NCBI GenBank assembly: GCA_000349905.1
Contig: KB722742.1
Span: 42,030-106,029, forward strand
Direction of reading: 5' to 3'
Source of the DNA: Volvariella volvacea V23
Taxonomy: Eukaryota > Basidiomycota > Agaricomycetes > Agaricales > Pluteaceae
DNA length: 64,000 nucleotides
Under the pieces are notes generated by a model, which saw only the letters and a list, made by a program, of their open reading frames with translations, did not search any database and was not told where the DNA came from. The position numbers were made by a program, and so were the translations under genes. This document shows positions 20,482 to 32,082 of the stretch, piece by piece (positions within the stretch are counted from its first letter, which is position 1; each line of letters opens with the position of its first letter).

Positions 20482-22717
20482 CTAGATTGTAAATATCATA
20501 AATCTCAATAAAAAAAGCATCATCAAAGTAAGGATATTCCAAAATGCATCAGGTTCCCATGACCTATGTAGTAAAAGAGCAAGGCTAAAGGAGATGCACC
20601 ATGCTGCTAGTAAAAAAACTTCAAACTTAGAACTGGAAATTAGAAGCCACTTGTAGAGAAAACAAAAGCTAAGGCACATAATTAATGTATATACACAATA
20701 TGCAAAAAGTACCTGTTGTAAAACATTTAATGTACCACCACGAAGGCAAAACACAAAGATACAAAGCAGAATGAAAACAGAATAATACCTTTCTGTAGTT
20801 GTTCCTATATTTGTCTGAAGAAGCACATTTTCTAGCTCATCAAGTTTTTCCTGATATTTTTGCTATGCCACATCATTAGCTTTTCTTCTATAGAGTCAAG
20901 AGTACTTACTAAAGGCCACTGAAGAACTATCTTAGTATAAGCAACAAAGACCACTATTACAATGATCCATAAACTAATATAGATCAACCAATTTCTCATA
21001 TTCATTTGTACCATTGATTGAAATATCCATATCTTTTCAAGAAGGTAGCTTAGTAAAAAGCTACCAATCAGTGACAATAAAATCTGCACTTTGAACAAAG
21101 GATAGTACAATGCTCTCAACACATGTGTTAGAGAGGTAACACAGTACAAATTACTTCTGTTAGAACTAAACAGAAAGTCACCAAAGGATGTATGGTGAAA
21201 TTCAATTTTGTCTTCATCATTTTTTGGAACCTTTAAAACTGAATGAAGTTTCCTTAGCTTTATCCTTATGTTCTTTTTGCTAAGGTCACTATGCTGAGAT
21301 AGTACAGAAATTGAGGGGCATTGCTGCATAGTTGGTGAAATGCGCCACAAAGAGTATGTTAGCCTTGCTTTTAATCCTATGTCAAAACCTCTGTATCCTG
21401 ACAATGCAGTTTCTTCATCTTCACCAAATGCTTCAATTTTGGGAATATAGATGACAAGAAATAGCAGAAACTGCATTCCCTTATCACTAGGGTTGTGTGA
21501 GGCCTTTATAATCTGCATGTACAGGCTATCAAGTGCAGTCAAAGCACCTGGTTTCTGCATTAAAAATGCCTCAAGGCGCTCCTCTGGGTTACAATCTTCA
21601 TCATCAAGATATTTGAACAATGTAACAGCATAGATGTACAGTCCATCAGCTCTGCGTCTGATCTCATCTATCACCTCATCCGGAGGCCAGCTAGCATTTT
21701 CGCCAAGGACATCGCGACGCTGGTCACAAATAGCGGCGAAACTCGATTTAATAAAATTGTACATCTCCTGATCGTCCGCATAGTTAGAAAGGTTGATGTG
21801 GGGTTCACATAGTGAGGCAAGAGATTCGGCGTTGAAGGAGTTCAATATATGAGGCTCCGGGCGGCTAGTAACGAAGAATGCGACGGGGAACGTAGGTCCA
21901 CATGAAGCAATAAGCTCCAATACCCGCCTTTGGGCTTTCTCGTCGCCACACTCATCGAGTCCATCCAAGATTATTGCTGCTGGTAGGACGTGGGTAGCCG
22001 CCAAGACAGGCTCCACTATGAGTTTCTTCCACTGAACCCCCAATTCTGCCTTTAAGAGTGTAGAATCCCGCGATATAGCCGTATCGATCTCCTTCCCAAC
22101 ATCGCTGCCCATGCGGACAGCCATCTGGTAAGCCAAAGTGGGAACCAAACGAGAGAAGTTGTTGCGACTTGGATCGCCTCGCCAAAAAAAGAACGAGCCA
22201 GCCACATGGCTACACCTGTCCTCCTTATCTAGTTTGTCCGCAACCTCCTTCGCGATGGCGGACTTTCCGATCCCAGCGGGACCAAAGAGCCAAAGGATAT
22301 TGTGGTCTCGTTGAGCGAGTTCGATCCACCACGTAATATGCTGGATGACTTCTCGACGGGTTTCTGGATGACAGCCGAGCGGGTCCGCTCGTACGTTTCC
22401 AGTGTGCATCGCGTCTACGACGACTAAGGCTACGAGCAAGGCTCGGGCTGAATCCTAGCTGTGAGCTGAATGGCAGGCACCCTAAGCAAACAATAATCAC
22501 CTTTCTCTAGTTGGCGCAAAAACTGGGATTCGGGGGTGGGATAATTGTTATGGAAGTGGACTTCGTTGCGAATGATGCCTCCATCGTTATAGACAGTTGC
22601 GTTGTTGAAGAAATTTGCTTGTGGCCCGGGACCAGCCTCAACGGCGGTGGTGGTTGCGGAGTCCTCGGGCTCAGACGGCTCTGTCGTTCTGCGGAAGATA
22701 AGATTGGATTCAGACAT
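20482..22717 (-). CDS. NACHT-domain NLR protein with hydrophobic C-terminus
   Basis: Minus-strand exons 22717-22501, 22447-20910 and 20862-20482 give 711 aa. The first two joins are well supported; the last exon may hold further introns. Residues 35-58 are Asn/His-rich (NFFNNATVYNDGG, then NEVHFHNN). NACHT domain: HPETR entry motif, Walker A GPAGIGKS at 128-135, GSFFFWR, Walker B LDGLDE at 233-238 and a sensor FFVTSRPEPH. A winged-helix-like region follows, with LDSLYMQII, RLRKLHSVL-like (IRIKLRKLHSVL) and a terminal FHHTSF. There are no WD40, ankyrin or TPR repeats. Instead the end carries at least two transmembrane-like segments (around 525-545 and 558-580), a short coiled coil (QKYQEKLDELENVLLQ) and, if the last exon is unspliced, four more hydrophobic stretches. 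The sequence becomes strikingly AT-rich below about 21680. Fungal NLRs act in non-self recognition and cell death. The paralogue is at 37661. Confidence 0.8.
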
Positions 22718-23667
22718 ATCTGGAGGAGTATACGACGATCTGGCGAACTACTGAAGTAGTTTGGCGGTAAGTTGTGAAACTTGGATGTATCGATCTTGGA
22801 CGCAGAGTGGCAGGATGATTGTGGGCGATGTGGTGCGGGGTAGAGTGCTGGCACGAGGCAGATCCGCGGGTTAGGGCACAGCCACAGTGAATCAGCTGAC
22901 CGGACTCAACATCACCGGACTCGAGGCGCGCGGCTAGTGCTCAACGTTTCACAGATTCTCACCAGAGTAAGCCTGCCAAATCCCTCAACTGGCTCGTCCA
23001 TTCTACCAGGAAGTGCTAATGTCGCCTATCTTTGCCCTCTCAATCTCCATCTGGGTTGAGGACCTCAACAACGTCAAACCGAGGATTGTGGAATCCCTTC
23101 ATCCGAAGACGCGGTATTCAGTTGCTTATGTCTAACTAACCAAAAAACTAGATCGCAACCGAGGGAGGCGGACTCCATCAACAACATCTAGAATGAGCCC
23201 GAGTTGATGGGAAGTCACGACAAGTTTTCAGCATTTCGTGCTGTCAGTCGTCGTTGGTAGGCAAGTACTCTTGAGAGCCCATATTTCCTCTTGTTATACG
23301 AGCCATACTTTAGGTGGTGACATATGTTCGTACTAAAGCCAACTATCAAGTTTCACCCTACAATACACTCCAATGCCATATAGCTAGGTAGGATAGCGCG
23401 CCAAAACACGAGCAGAGACACACTCAGGCATTGATGTTTCAATCGAGGACTAATATACGACAGAGTATGTACACTCTGCTGCTTGTTCTTTAAATATAAC
23501 CGTGGCAGCTCGAAAACTTAAATCCCCAAGAGTGAATGATAGTAAAGTACACGAAAGAAAATTATAGTCGTGCAACAAAGACGACAGAAGCGATGCAGGC
23601 CGTTATTGGTTCAACGAGCACAAAGACGGTGGGATATTAAAATGCCTTAGGTCAGTAGGAAAGAGCG
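22718..23667. other. Intergenic, nothing recognised
   Basis: Upstream region of the NLR and downstream region of the M43 protease. No feature is recognised. Confidence 0.4.
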
Positions 23668-24830
23668 TCAAACAGATATTCCCCGAAATATGCGTAGTTG
23701 GTCCTTCAGTCGTTCGATTTGACCTGGAGTGAAATGGCTCTTGCAGGCGTCGTCCGAATAATCCATGAAGTTGTCTGATCCAGAAATCTATCTCATCACT
23801 CGCTACAAATCAATGGGAATACACTCACAAACTGGATCTACTCCAGGATCTCCAGGGCAACTGTCCCGCCCCGTTTGACATCCAAATGCCTGTTCAGCTT
23901 CTGCAGGCGTATCGACCTCGTCACCGCCATCACAACCCCCCTCAAACGTATGGTATAGCCCAACCCAATGACCAACCTCGTGAGTCAAAGTGCGACCAAT
24001 ATTATACGGTGGGGCTCCTCCTGGTAGCACGTAGTAGTTCAGGTAGATGCCGTCGATGATAGGACCAAACTGGTAGTTTCCTGGAAAGGTTGCACTACCG
24101 AGACCGCCACCAGCCATCCTAATGGAGAGCCTCACATTGGATATAATCGACTTGGGGTAATAATATATAGACTCACTGAATGGTATAAATATTCAAAGTT
24201 TCTGGCCCGCCCTTCTTTAATCGTGTCTTCATCTCGAATTCCACTTCCCTAACACATAAGGAGCATCACGTCAGAGTCAGATTCCATGGAAATATTGGAT
24301 CAGTCACACACACTAGCTTCCGCGTTAGAGAACCAGGTCGGTTGGATGACGCGGAACGTCTCAATATGGTTAAACGTTAGGCCTGCATCCACAAAGTCGC
24401 GGTTCAGCACGTTCATTTGTTCTGTAATCTGTTCATGGCTGGCGTGCACTGAGAATATGCGCTGCGAAAGAGAGTACCCTTGACCTACGAGACCCAGCCC
24501 CCTTCTATCGTCCTATTTACAGCGATCACATGCCAGTAGACGGGAATCACAGCAGGACCATCGTTTGGACCACGTAATAGACTGGGTGGCGTACGAATGG
24601 CGCGAAAGACCCTTTCGATGTTGCGGAGGTGTTCTGGTGATATCGTTGTGCTGCATGCTGATCTAAAGGATGCCCCGTCGTCAGGTATTCACAGCAAGTA
24701 TTGATGATGGGTGGCGATCATACTGATGATTGCTGCTCGGTGTTGTATCGTTGCTGAACACGACAGCACTTGGTGCCGCCAGGGTTGACAACACCCACAG
24801 AGAGATGATAAGACATTTTAACCAGTTCAT
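23668..24830 (-). CDS. Secreted M43-type zinc metalloprotease
   Basis: Multi-exon minus-strand gene. Exon 1 is 24830-24724 with a clear signal peptide ([20 protein letters not shown]). Exon 2 from 24662 carries [17 protein letters not shown] and [10 protein letters not shown]. Later exons carry [17 protein letters not shown], then [13 protein letters not shown], then the zinc-binding block [18 protein letters not shown] (HExxHxxGxxH). The last exon, 23774-23668, holds [22 protein letters not shown] with the conserved FMDY Met-turn region. Order and motifs are those of the fungal extracellular M43B (pappalysin/cytophagalysin-like) proteases. The junction around 24470-24530 is ambiguous between at least two donors. 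It is expected to degrade extracellular protein. Confidence 0.85.
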
Positions 24831-24977
24831 CCCTGCTATGTGAGTCCTGATCTAGTGCGATGGTGGAGGGGTGGGTGTAGTCGTCTGTTGTGAGAGGAGT
24901 CAGGCATCGCAACTTGCATTCAAAGGGAAGAGGTTCATGACCATAGGCCGCCCAGCGGGCATTCCGGGAATCCTAAA

Positions 24978-25439
24978 TCAGCGCCAACGAGGCGGCTCAC
25001 TGCAACTTCGTGTCGTGGCATACTTATGCTGGCATCTCGTGCAGCTACCATTATTGCATTTATGCACCACGATGTGATTATCGATTGGGATGTAATGGAC
25101 AGTTGTTGAGTGCACAGATTGAAGAGAGTCCCACTTACCATTTGCGGCCCGACAATCACCCGGAAGGTCGGATGTCGTCCCTCTGCACCGAAGTAAACTA
25201 GGAAATATATGAGGTGAAATTATCAAGGTGAACCGATCACGAAATGTAGAGGTTAGAAGGACAGCCTTGCAGCAGGTATCGCAATTGCCGACTATCCTAT
25301 CCTCGCAGGTCCATGAAACTATGGAATACCTCTCTTTAGTTTGGTCCTTGAGCCATGATATGATAGCTTGATGCGTGCCCGAATCGCATATTAGTGATCC
25401 TGCGGACACTTTATCTGTGTACGTCGCGTTGAATACCAT
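24978..25439 (-). CDS. Unrecognised Cys-containing ORF
   Basis: A 153-codon minus-strand ORF just upstream of the M43 gene, in the same orientation. The first half looks protein-like (DKVSAGSLICDSGTHQAII, then WTCEDRIVGNCDTCCKAVLL). A plausible short intron (gtgatc...cctag) follows that half, after which a different frame (YFGAEGRHPTFRVIVGPQM) may be used. No family is recognised and no signal peptide is seen. It could be an exon of a small secreted protein, or chance. Confidence 0.3.
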   Translation of the reverse strand: MVFNATYTDKVSAGSLICDSGTHQAIISWLKDQTKERYSIVSWTCEDRIVGNCDTCCKAVLLTSTFRDRFTLIISPHIFPSLLRCRGTTSDLPGDCRAANGKWDSLQSVHSTTVHYIPIDNHIVVHKCNNGSCTRCQHKYATTRSCSEPPRWR

Positions 25440-27213
25440 ACGGCCTCACGGCATGTCCCTTGCTTGATAAAATACATTAGTCGACGGTCCTAACCAACTT
25501 AAATCAGGTTCTTCTTACTTTGTTTGCCGTTCTGGTGCAGAATGAAGGGTAATGGTGTTTCCGCTTCTGGCGCTTTTGACGACTACACCATGATTATAGA
25601 CATTTGCTTGATTCGCCAAGTTGGCCAATTCATGCGAATTGCTTGACATATATGGCTGATGGCAAGAGTAGAGTGGCGCTCAATTGATTAGAAGAACCCG
25701 AATTGCTGGACATGCGCTCATCCGAGAAATGCGTGGATACAGCTATGCACTTACCTGGAAAGGGCATTCGCTATTTTTGGTACAGCTGTCAGAATTACCT
25801 TATTCGCCAATCTGCAGTTTCGATTTCCCTATAACAGGGAGATTCACAAAGCCTGCACAACGAACCATAGATGCACGACCATTAAAAAGGAGTACAATGC
25901 GAGTAGCCATCAAGCGCCAGCTATCAGGACCGAGTGTATTCACTGGTCTAAAGGCGACAAGGACCTATGGTGTTTTTGGATTTCTATAATGGTCCCTAAC
26001 TCCACTTGGATTTCTATCTTCCATCCTCCTGGTGTTGATTCATGAGCTACGATATTACAGGACCCAAAAAACGATGAAACTGCAGATACTACCAATTTGG
26101 TTGCACTAATTTCACAGTTTCTACTGCTGTGTAACAAATCCTAGCGCGGAAAATCCTGTTTGCTGACTAGCAGTAGACACTATCGCGAACATGGTCACTT
26201 GCTTTATCTTCTTTTGGCCGTCATCAGCAATCCAGTCCATTCCTGATGGCCCCATGGAGCATTAGAAAAATAGAATCGAGACCAAAATTCCTTGCAATGG
26301 TAACACAATACATCAATCAGTTGGGGGGCATAGGATCCGAAAGTCAAAGGGGTACAACTCGAGAATGTATTCACTAAACCATTGGGTTTCTCCTCCTCAA
26401 ATCCCTTGTCTCCGTCCTGTCGTACAATTTCGGTCTAGTCCTGCCACAAATGCATTCGGTGGTGTACGTCCACCGTTCGGGACTTGAACGTGCAGCGATA
26501 AAAGAGTGAAATAAGATTGGCGTGTTTGGAATGTGGCGGTGTTCATCAAATGCATGGGAGAGTATTTCCTTTTCCACATGCTTAGCCTGAAGCCAGTATC
26601 TCACCCCTTCGACCTGCTCATCGGTGAAATCTTCGATACGATCAGCAGGACGGGCGTGCATGGGATGAGTTTACACCACTGCAGCCTGATTAATGGGAGG
26701 CTGCAGCTACCCCTGCTCGATGATCGCTCTCTGGCTGTGCTTGGTAATTGCTGTAGTTCAAGACTTCGCCTTCACGGCAGAAGGTCAAATTTTGCGATCG
26801 GCAGTCTAAGTATGCGGGCTACAGCTCTGCAACTGAGTAAGTTATGGCTCGTGGAATCGTCACCTTGGCTAAAGCTTACTGACTCTTTGTGGGATCGATG
26901 AAGTAGTGTAGCAAACCTCCCATGTCCCTAACTCGAATCTCGCAGACTGTAAAAATCCAATCGGATCATCCCCAAGTCAGCGCTAGCCAGCGCCCAAAGG
27001 GCGATACGCCCGAAGGCAGAGCGATCGATGATATATGACTACCATACCGATCTTTTAGTACCGACAATAGCACCTCCACTTCCATTGCAGCATTGATATA
27101 TGGCCATCGCATAGCAATCTAACTCGGAGGATCTTCAAGTCATGACCGGAGAAAAGCTGTTGGCAAGGTGTGTAATTGGATATTCTAAGCGTACACGTTG
27201 CTAATACTCAACT
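25440..27213. other. Intergenic, nothing recognised
   Basis: About 1.8 kb with only short ORFs on both strands. A 95-codon minus ORF at 26374-26661 has no recognisable features. Confidence 0.4.
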
Positions 27214-27220
27214 TATATAA
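27214..27220 (+). promoter_or_regulatory. TATA box of AAA ATPase gene
   Basis: TATATAA, 48 bp upstream of the ATG at 27268, followed by a CT-rich leader. Position and context fit a core promoter with a very short 5' UTR. Confidence 0.55.
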
Positions 27221-27267
27221 ACCCTGCTCTTCGGTCACTCAGAAGACATATCCACTCACCCCACTCA

Positions 27268-30200
27268 ATGTCCATGATGACAGAACAATCTGAGGAAATC
27301 CACCCCCAAGATGTGCCACAATCTCAGGAGGTCAAGGAAAACAGACCCTCTCCAAGTCTTATCCCATCCGACATCTCGCAGCACATTCTGTGGCAGTATA
27401 GTTTCTCAACGAAGACAAAGAACGTATTGTCCTCTTCATTCGCAAGCAAGGTCACCTTCTCTGAGGCGATTGAGGAAGAAGCTCAAACACTTATGAGCCA
27501 TGCCTTCCTTCCTACGACTCAAATCAAATCCCTTTCCGACACGCAGCAGGTCGCTGAGCCAAACCTAGTTCTCTACTGCCCGTATGCTGATGGTCAATTC
27601 GTTCTTGACGCCATGTTGGAAAAATTAGCCACGAGACACGAGGCTGACGTCGTAGTTGTTGATCCACTCTCGTTGTGTTCTGGCGGGTGTGGCGTTTTTG
27701 GACCTAGTGAGTCTTTTATCACGTATGTATGCTATATAAGTATCCTAATCGCTACATCTGCAGAGGTGGAAACTGTTTTAGAAAACTTGCTGAACGACAC
27801 AAAAAAGGAGGCTTGCGACAACAGTTGTGGTGACTGCCCGCAATGCTTGTTTGATCAAATCATCAACATCCCGCCACCTGCTCCAAAGAGAGGGAAAGAA
27901 GCACCTAAAGTCTCATCTCGTCGTATAATCTACTTCCACGACATAGACACCATCTCGTTCTGCTCCCTCCCCTTCCTTCAATTCTTGCTGCGGGCCATCC
28001 GTAGGCGGCGCAACCCATTCAATATACCCACGGACCAGGTTAGGCCAACCGATATCCAACCCACGCTCCTAGTCTTCGCTATGCCTGAAGATGCATGGAC
28101 GACTCGCACTATTGACGATGTGGCACGTCCAGGTACTCGTTTCATGCCAAACTTCAGAGCTCGGCGTCGAACGTCCTCCCAAGTCTCGCTCAAACTGCCC
28201 TACCACACCGCCACCTACTTTTTACCGCTAGTGACGACCAGTCTTGATTACGAGTGGTTGAGTTATTCAACTCCCACACCAGATCCTGACAATATTATAC
28301 AATCAGGTCAACTATGTGTCAACATTATTCCAGAAGGGCACGCCTCTCCTCTGTTCAAGTCGTTGTTGTCACAGTGGGCACTGAAGCGCAATCAGCAAGT
28401 ATGGAATGCGTGGATATCCATTGGCGTTGCGAAGCGACATGCACACCTCGATGTAGATCTATCGCGATCCATTCGGCGTCCCATTACCGCGCCTCAATCA
28501 TCAAGTAGCGATGGTCCAGATCGGAAGAAGTCTCCGACATTCATCTCTGCTTTGAAAAAGTTTGCAGAGGAGAAGAATACGCCAATACATCAGCTCCTGG
28601 ATAACGTCTTGCGCTCTGCGATCGTATTGGCTGGGGCAAGGGACACGGACCCGACTAAGGTTACGCAAGTTACGGCTGAACACCTGTTCCGCGCTCTTGA
28701 TGCCTTGTCATCCGCTCACTCGGTAAGATCTCAATGGGTTGACTGGTTGAAGAAGGAGAAGGAAAAACCGAGTAAAAAGAACGAATCCGACAAGAAGGAT
28801 GATGAATACGATTCCGACGATGAAGGGTTGAGCGATTGCGGTGAAGACGACTCGAGTACATCTGACGAGAAGGAAAGCGACACAACGAGTGTCACGTCGG
28901 TGGAGGGTGACAACGAGGAGAAGGTAGTTGAAGAAAAACCGGAAGAGGAAGACGAGGTTGTAAAGAACCTGAAGAATTCATACCTTCCTGAGCACGAACA
29001 AAAGTTGCTATCATGCATCATTGATCGTCGTACGTGGTCATAATACCTACCAGTTATCCTCAATACTGATATCCTTCGTAGGCCAACTAGGCACCGCCTT
29101 TGAAGATGTGTGCATTCCGCAATACGTGATAGAAAGTCTTCGCAGCATTGTCTCCATGCCGCTACTATACCCGCACGCTTTCCAAACCGGTATCCTCAAG
29201 AAAGAAGCCATCGGTGGAGTATTGCTCTACGGTCCACCAGGGACAGGGAAAACGATGATATGCCGAGCTCTCACTAAAGAGTGCGGGTCGCGGATGTTGG
29301 TCATCAAGCCCAGTACTGTGCATGATAAGTGGGTTGGAGAGTCAGAAAAGATTGTCGCTGCTATATTCGTAAGTGCCAAAATGCCTTTAGGTCAAGGAAA
29401 TCGCTCGAACCTTCATCTGTGAACAGAATTTAGCTAGGAAGATAGCTCCATGCATCATCTTCATAGATGAAATTGATGCTCTCTTCAAAGCTAGAGCTTC
29501 TAATGACCCAGGATGGCTGCGAAATATCGTGAGTATTTGTATTCAAACCCTTTGGATAAGATGGACTAACCTGTCACTAGCTCAACGAGATCATGCAGGC
29601 AAGTACAATGCGCCGACTTGTTCAAATTCTCTTAGCTAACAGGGCGTGTGTAGTCTATGGATGGAATCACAACGTCAAAGTCTAACAAGCAAGCTGGAAT
29701 TGTGGTTGTCGGTGCCACCAACCGAGTTAGTGCTATTTCGCTCGTATTTTGTGTCCATTTGTATTGAGGGTTACATTAGCCTTACGATCTGGATGACGCT
29801 ATATTACGACGATTCCCAAGTCGTATGATGATCAACTCGCCAAACGAAGAACAACGAGCAGGTGGGATATCATGTCACTCCCTTAGCTTCTAGCCATACT
29901 AAAACCTTCCTAGCGATATTGCGTTCACATCTCCGGGACGAGATCATCGACCCAGAAGTTAACATCGATGACCTCGCAAAAAGGACAAAGTTCTACTCGG
30001 GCTCTGATCTCAAGAGTGCGTCACTGTTTCTTCCAGTTGATCTCTGCTAACACCTATACAGCAGTGTCCACGTATGTATGCGTCTCAGCCGCTATGGCTT
30101 CGAGAGCTGGTCAAAGGCGTAGGACTCACCAAACAGCCGCCATCACCACCTCCTATTGATAAGACCGACACGTCCGACACATCCTCAGAAACGAGCACGA

Positions 30201-30400
30201 CTGTCGACTCCAGCGATGAGTCAAAGTCGAATGAAAAAAATGAAGACAAGAAACCGCTTGCGCCTGAGTCGTGGCCGCAACGCGTTATCAAGCTATCGCA
30301 CGTTAATTTTGCTTTGAAGGAAGTCCCGCCGTCTTTGTCTGAGGCTAGCGATGCACGGCTGTACGCCTGGCATGCGACGTTTGGTCGAACTCAGGCTTAA
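27268..30400 (+). CDS. AAA+ ATPase (Msp1/ATAD1-like AAA domain)
   Basis: Exons 27268-27706, 27764-29029, 29082-29368, 29427-29528, 29581-29598, 29654-29725, 29780-29861 and 29914-30015, then a last exon ending at 30400. The N-terminal about 480 residues are unrecognised. An acidic Ser/Glu/Lys-rich linker follows (about 500-560), then a C-terminal AAA module: Walker A GPPGTGKT, pore-loop-like KWVGESEKIV, Walker B IIFIDEIDAL, sensor-1 VVVGATNR and arginine-finger region ILRRFPSRM. Wording and order are those of the single-AAA Msp1/ATAD1/spastin group; these ATPases extract or remodel membrane proteins. The intron at 29599-29653 uses a GC donor. The last junction is unresolved: the expected CVSAAMAS and LRELVKGVG segments lie in different frames, so a frameshift near 30090-30110 is possible. 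The C-terminus ends with LSHVNFALKEV, as expected for the family. Confidence 0.8.
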
Positions 30401-30768
30401 GTAGAACTCGCAAGAGTTCCCTTTCCTTTTAACTTCCGAGTGCTTGTCGTACTGCAATGTTAGTCCGCGTATTGTATTTATTGCATTTTTGTGGAATACA
30501 GCGTGAGTCAGCGCTTTGAGTGCGTGAGCAAGTCCTCGAGTTGAAGAGGGAATCAACCGAACAGCGTTTTTCAAACGCGAGGAATCGTTGCTTGTCAGTG
30601 AACAACACTATATTGTTAGAAGCTATTAGATGTTCGTTGAATGTCCGTAAGTCGTCACGACCATTAATAATGACTCTGTATGCATAAGTTAAGAGTTCGA
30701 AGCGGAATCCCTTGACACTAAACGGCAGTATATAGACTGTCCGTATCAGAGAGACGCTAATGAACACC
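30401..30768. other. Convergent intergenic region
   Basis: About 370 bp between the ends of two convergent genes. It contains both 3' UTRs; nothing else is seen. Confidence 0.4.
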
Positions 30769-32010
30769 TCAGACAACGGTCCAAACTTGGTTATTGTTGT
30801 TATCGGAGCATTGCCAGGTCTGGATTTGGAGACCATTCGACAGTCCTCCGCTGGGAAGATCCAAGCATTGGTCTGTCGGGTTGTCCGTAAACGACAAAAC
30901 CCCGCAATGATCATCAAACGGGAAACGTACCGCGTCCAGTCAGAGCAATACGGGCATCATCGGTGTAGAACCAGTCTTGAGCTGGGAGGTTATCGTAGCA
31001 TTGCCAGATCTTCATGCCGACGCCGTTTCCAGGAGCTATGCGAAGCAATCGAGTCAATGTGTGAGTAAATTGAGACTAGTGTAAAGCTTACTTGTACCAG
31101 CGTCGAGACAGAAGTTGGTTCCGTCGAGAACGACCTGAGTCCTGCCGTTGTTCACCCTCCATCGCTGGGCTGCAGTGCCATTACAGTCATAACTAGCTCG
31201 TAGTGAGTACGAGATCAATTATATAATATACAACTTACATTTGAACTGGCGTTCCGTTTGCGAGTACGCCGCCGCGTACATCAAGGCACTTGTCCTTGTT
31301 ACCATTAGGGTGAAGAGTCACGGCCCGGGTGCTGGGGAAGTTACGATTTGGGCAGAACCTGGAAAACGGGTACGATTAGGTGATGCTAAACGGACGGTGC
31401 AAAGGAACCTACGCTACGGTGTATTCTGCGTTCGGGTTATTGCACCCGTAGAGAGGTCTGTTGGGTGGCAAAGGACCGGGCTCTGGGAAGCCAGTAGGGG
31501 GGAACGTGTAGACGTCGGGGCAGTATTCTTCGTTGGTGCAGACGGCAGCAACACAGAAACCAGGGCGCTGTGAAGGGCCGATGAGAAGATGGAAAAGTTA
31601 CGATTGGGTATACGTACCACACCACTGTTCGTCGTGATATCGACGCCAACGTTAAGGTATTCTGGGTCCCTGACGATGTAGTAGAATCCTTTCTAGAATG
31701 AGGTGAGCATCGGAGCAGCGTGAAAAGTGGAAATAGGTCAAACCTCTAAGAAGAAACCAGCACGTGTAGTCCCGACGCCATTTTGATTACCACCGTTCGC
31801 GTCGGTGTAGATAAATCCGCTGAAGTTGTCCTCGAGCTGCCTTTCAACTTGGCCGCCATTCGCCCAAAGTGGTCCTTGGGATTCGCCGTTGATGTAATAG
31901 TTAATGGGGAGGGGACATTGGTTCCTAATCGTCAACTTTCGACCCAAGACGGCCGGGTTCGAGGCGAGCAGGAAGGCTGCAAGGAGTAAGAACTTGGGAG
32001 AAGAAAGCAT
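30769..32010 (-). CDS. Secreted thaumatin-like domain fused to ricin-B (beta-trefoil) lectin domain
   Basis: Seven exons on the minus strand: 32010-31744, 31692-31618, 31567-31413, 31358-31239, 31192-31098, 31035-30931 and 30872-30769, giving 306 aa with all phases consistent. A signal peptide (MLSSPKFLLLAAFLLASNP) is followed by RKLTIRNQCPLPINYYING, which matches the opening of thaumatin-like proteins. Cys-rich exon 3 (GFCVAAVCTNEEYC) and a Pro-rich linker follow. The C-terminal about 150 residues have three ricin-B repeats, with QRW, QDWFY and QVWTVV ends, and KCLDVRGG, FCLDAG-like and QCLDLPSGG starts: a complete QxW beta-trefoil that binds sugars. It is probably extracellular, as a carbohydrate-binding or defence protein. 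The thaumatin-like assignment is weaker than the lectin one. Confidence 0.8.
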
Positions 32011-32074
32011 ACTTGTGAGATCGGCGTGAAGAGGTAGAGAAGTCCCTAAGTAAAAGTTGCAAGAGGCGCCCTGG

Positions 32075-32082
32075 TATTTATA
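32075..32082 (-). promoter_or_regulatory. TATA box of the lectin gene
   Basis: TATAAATA on the minus strand, about 65 bp upstream of the ATG at 32010. Good core-promoter position. Confidence 0.55.
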
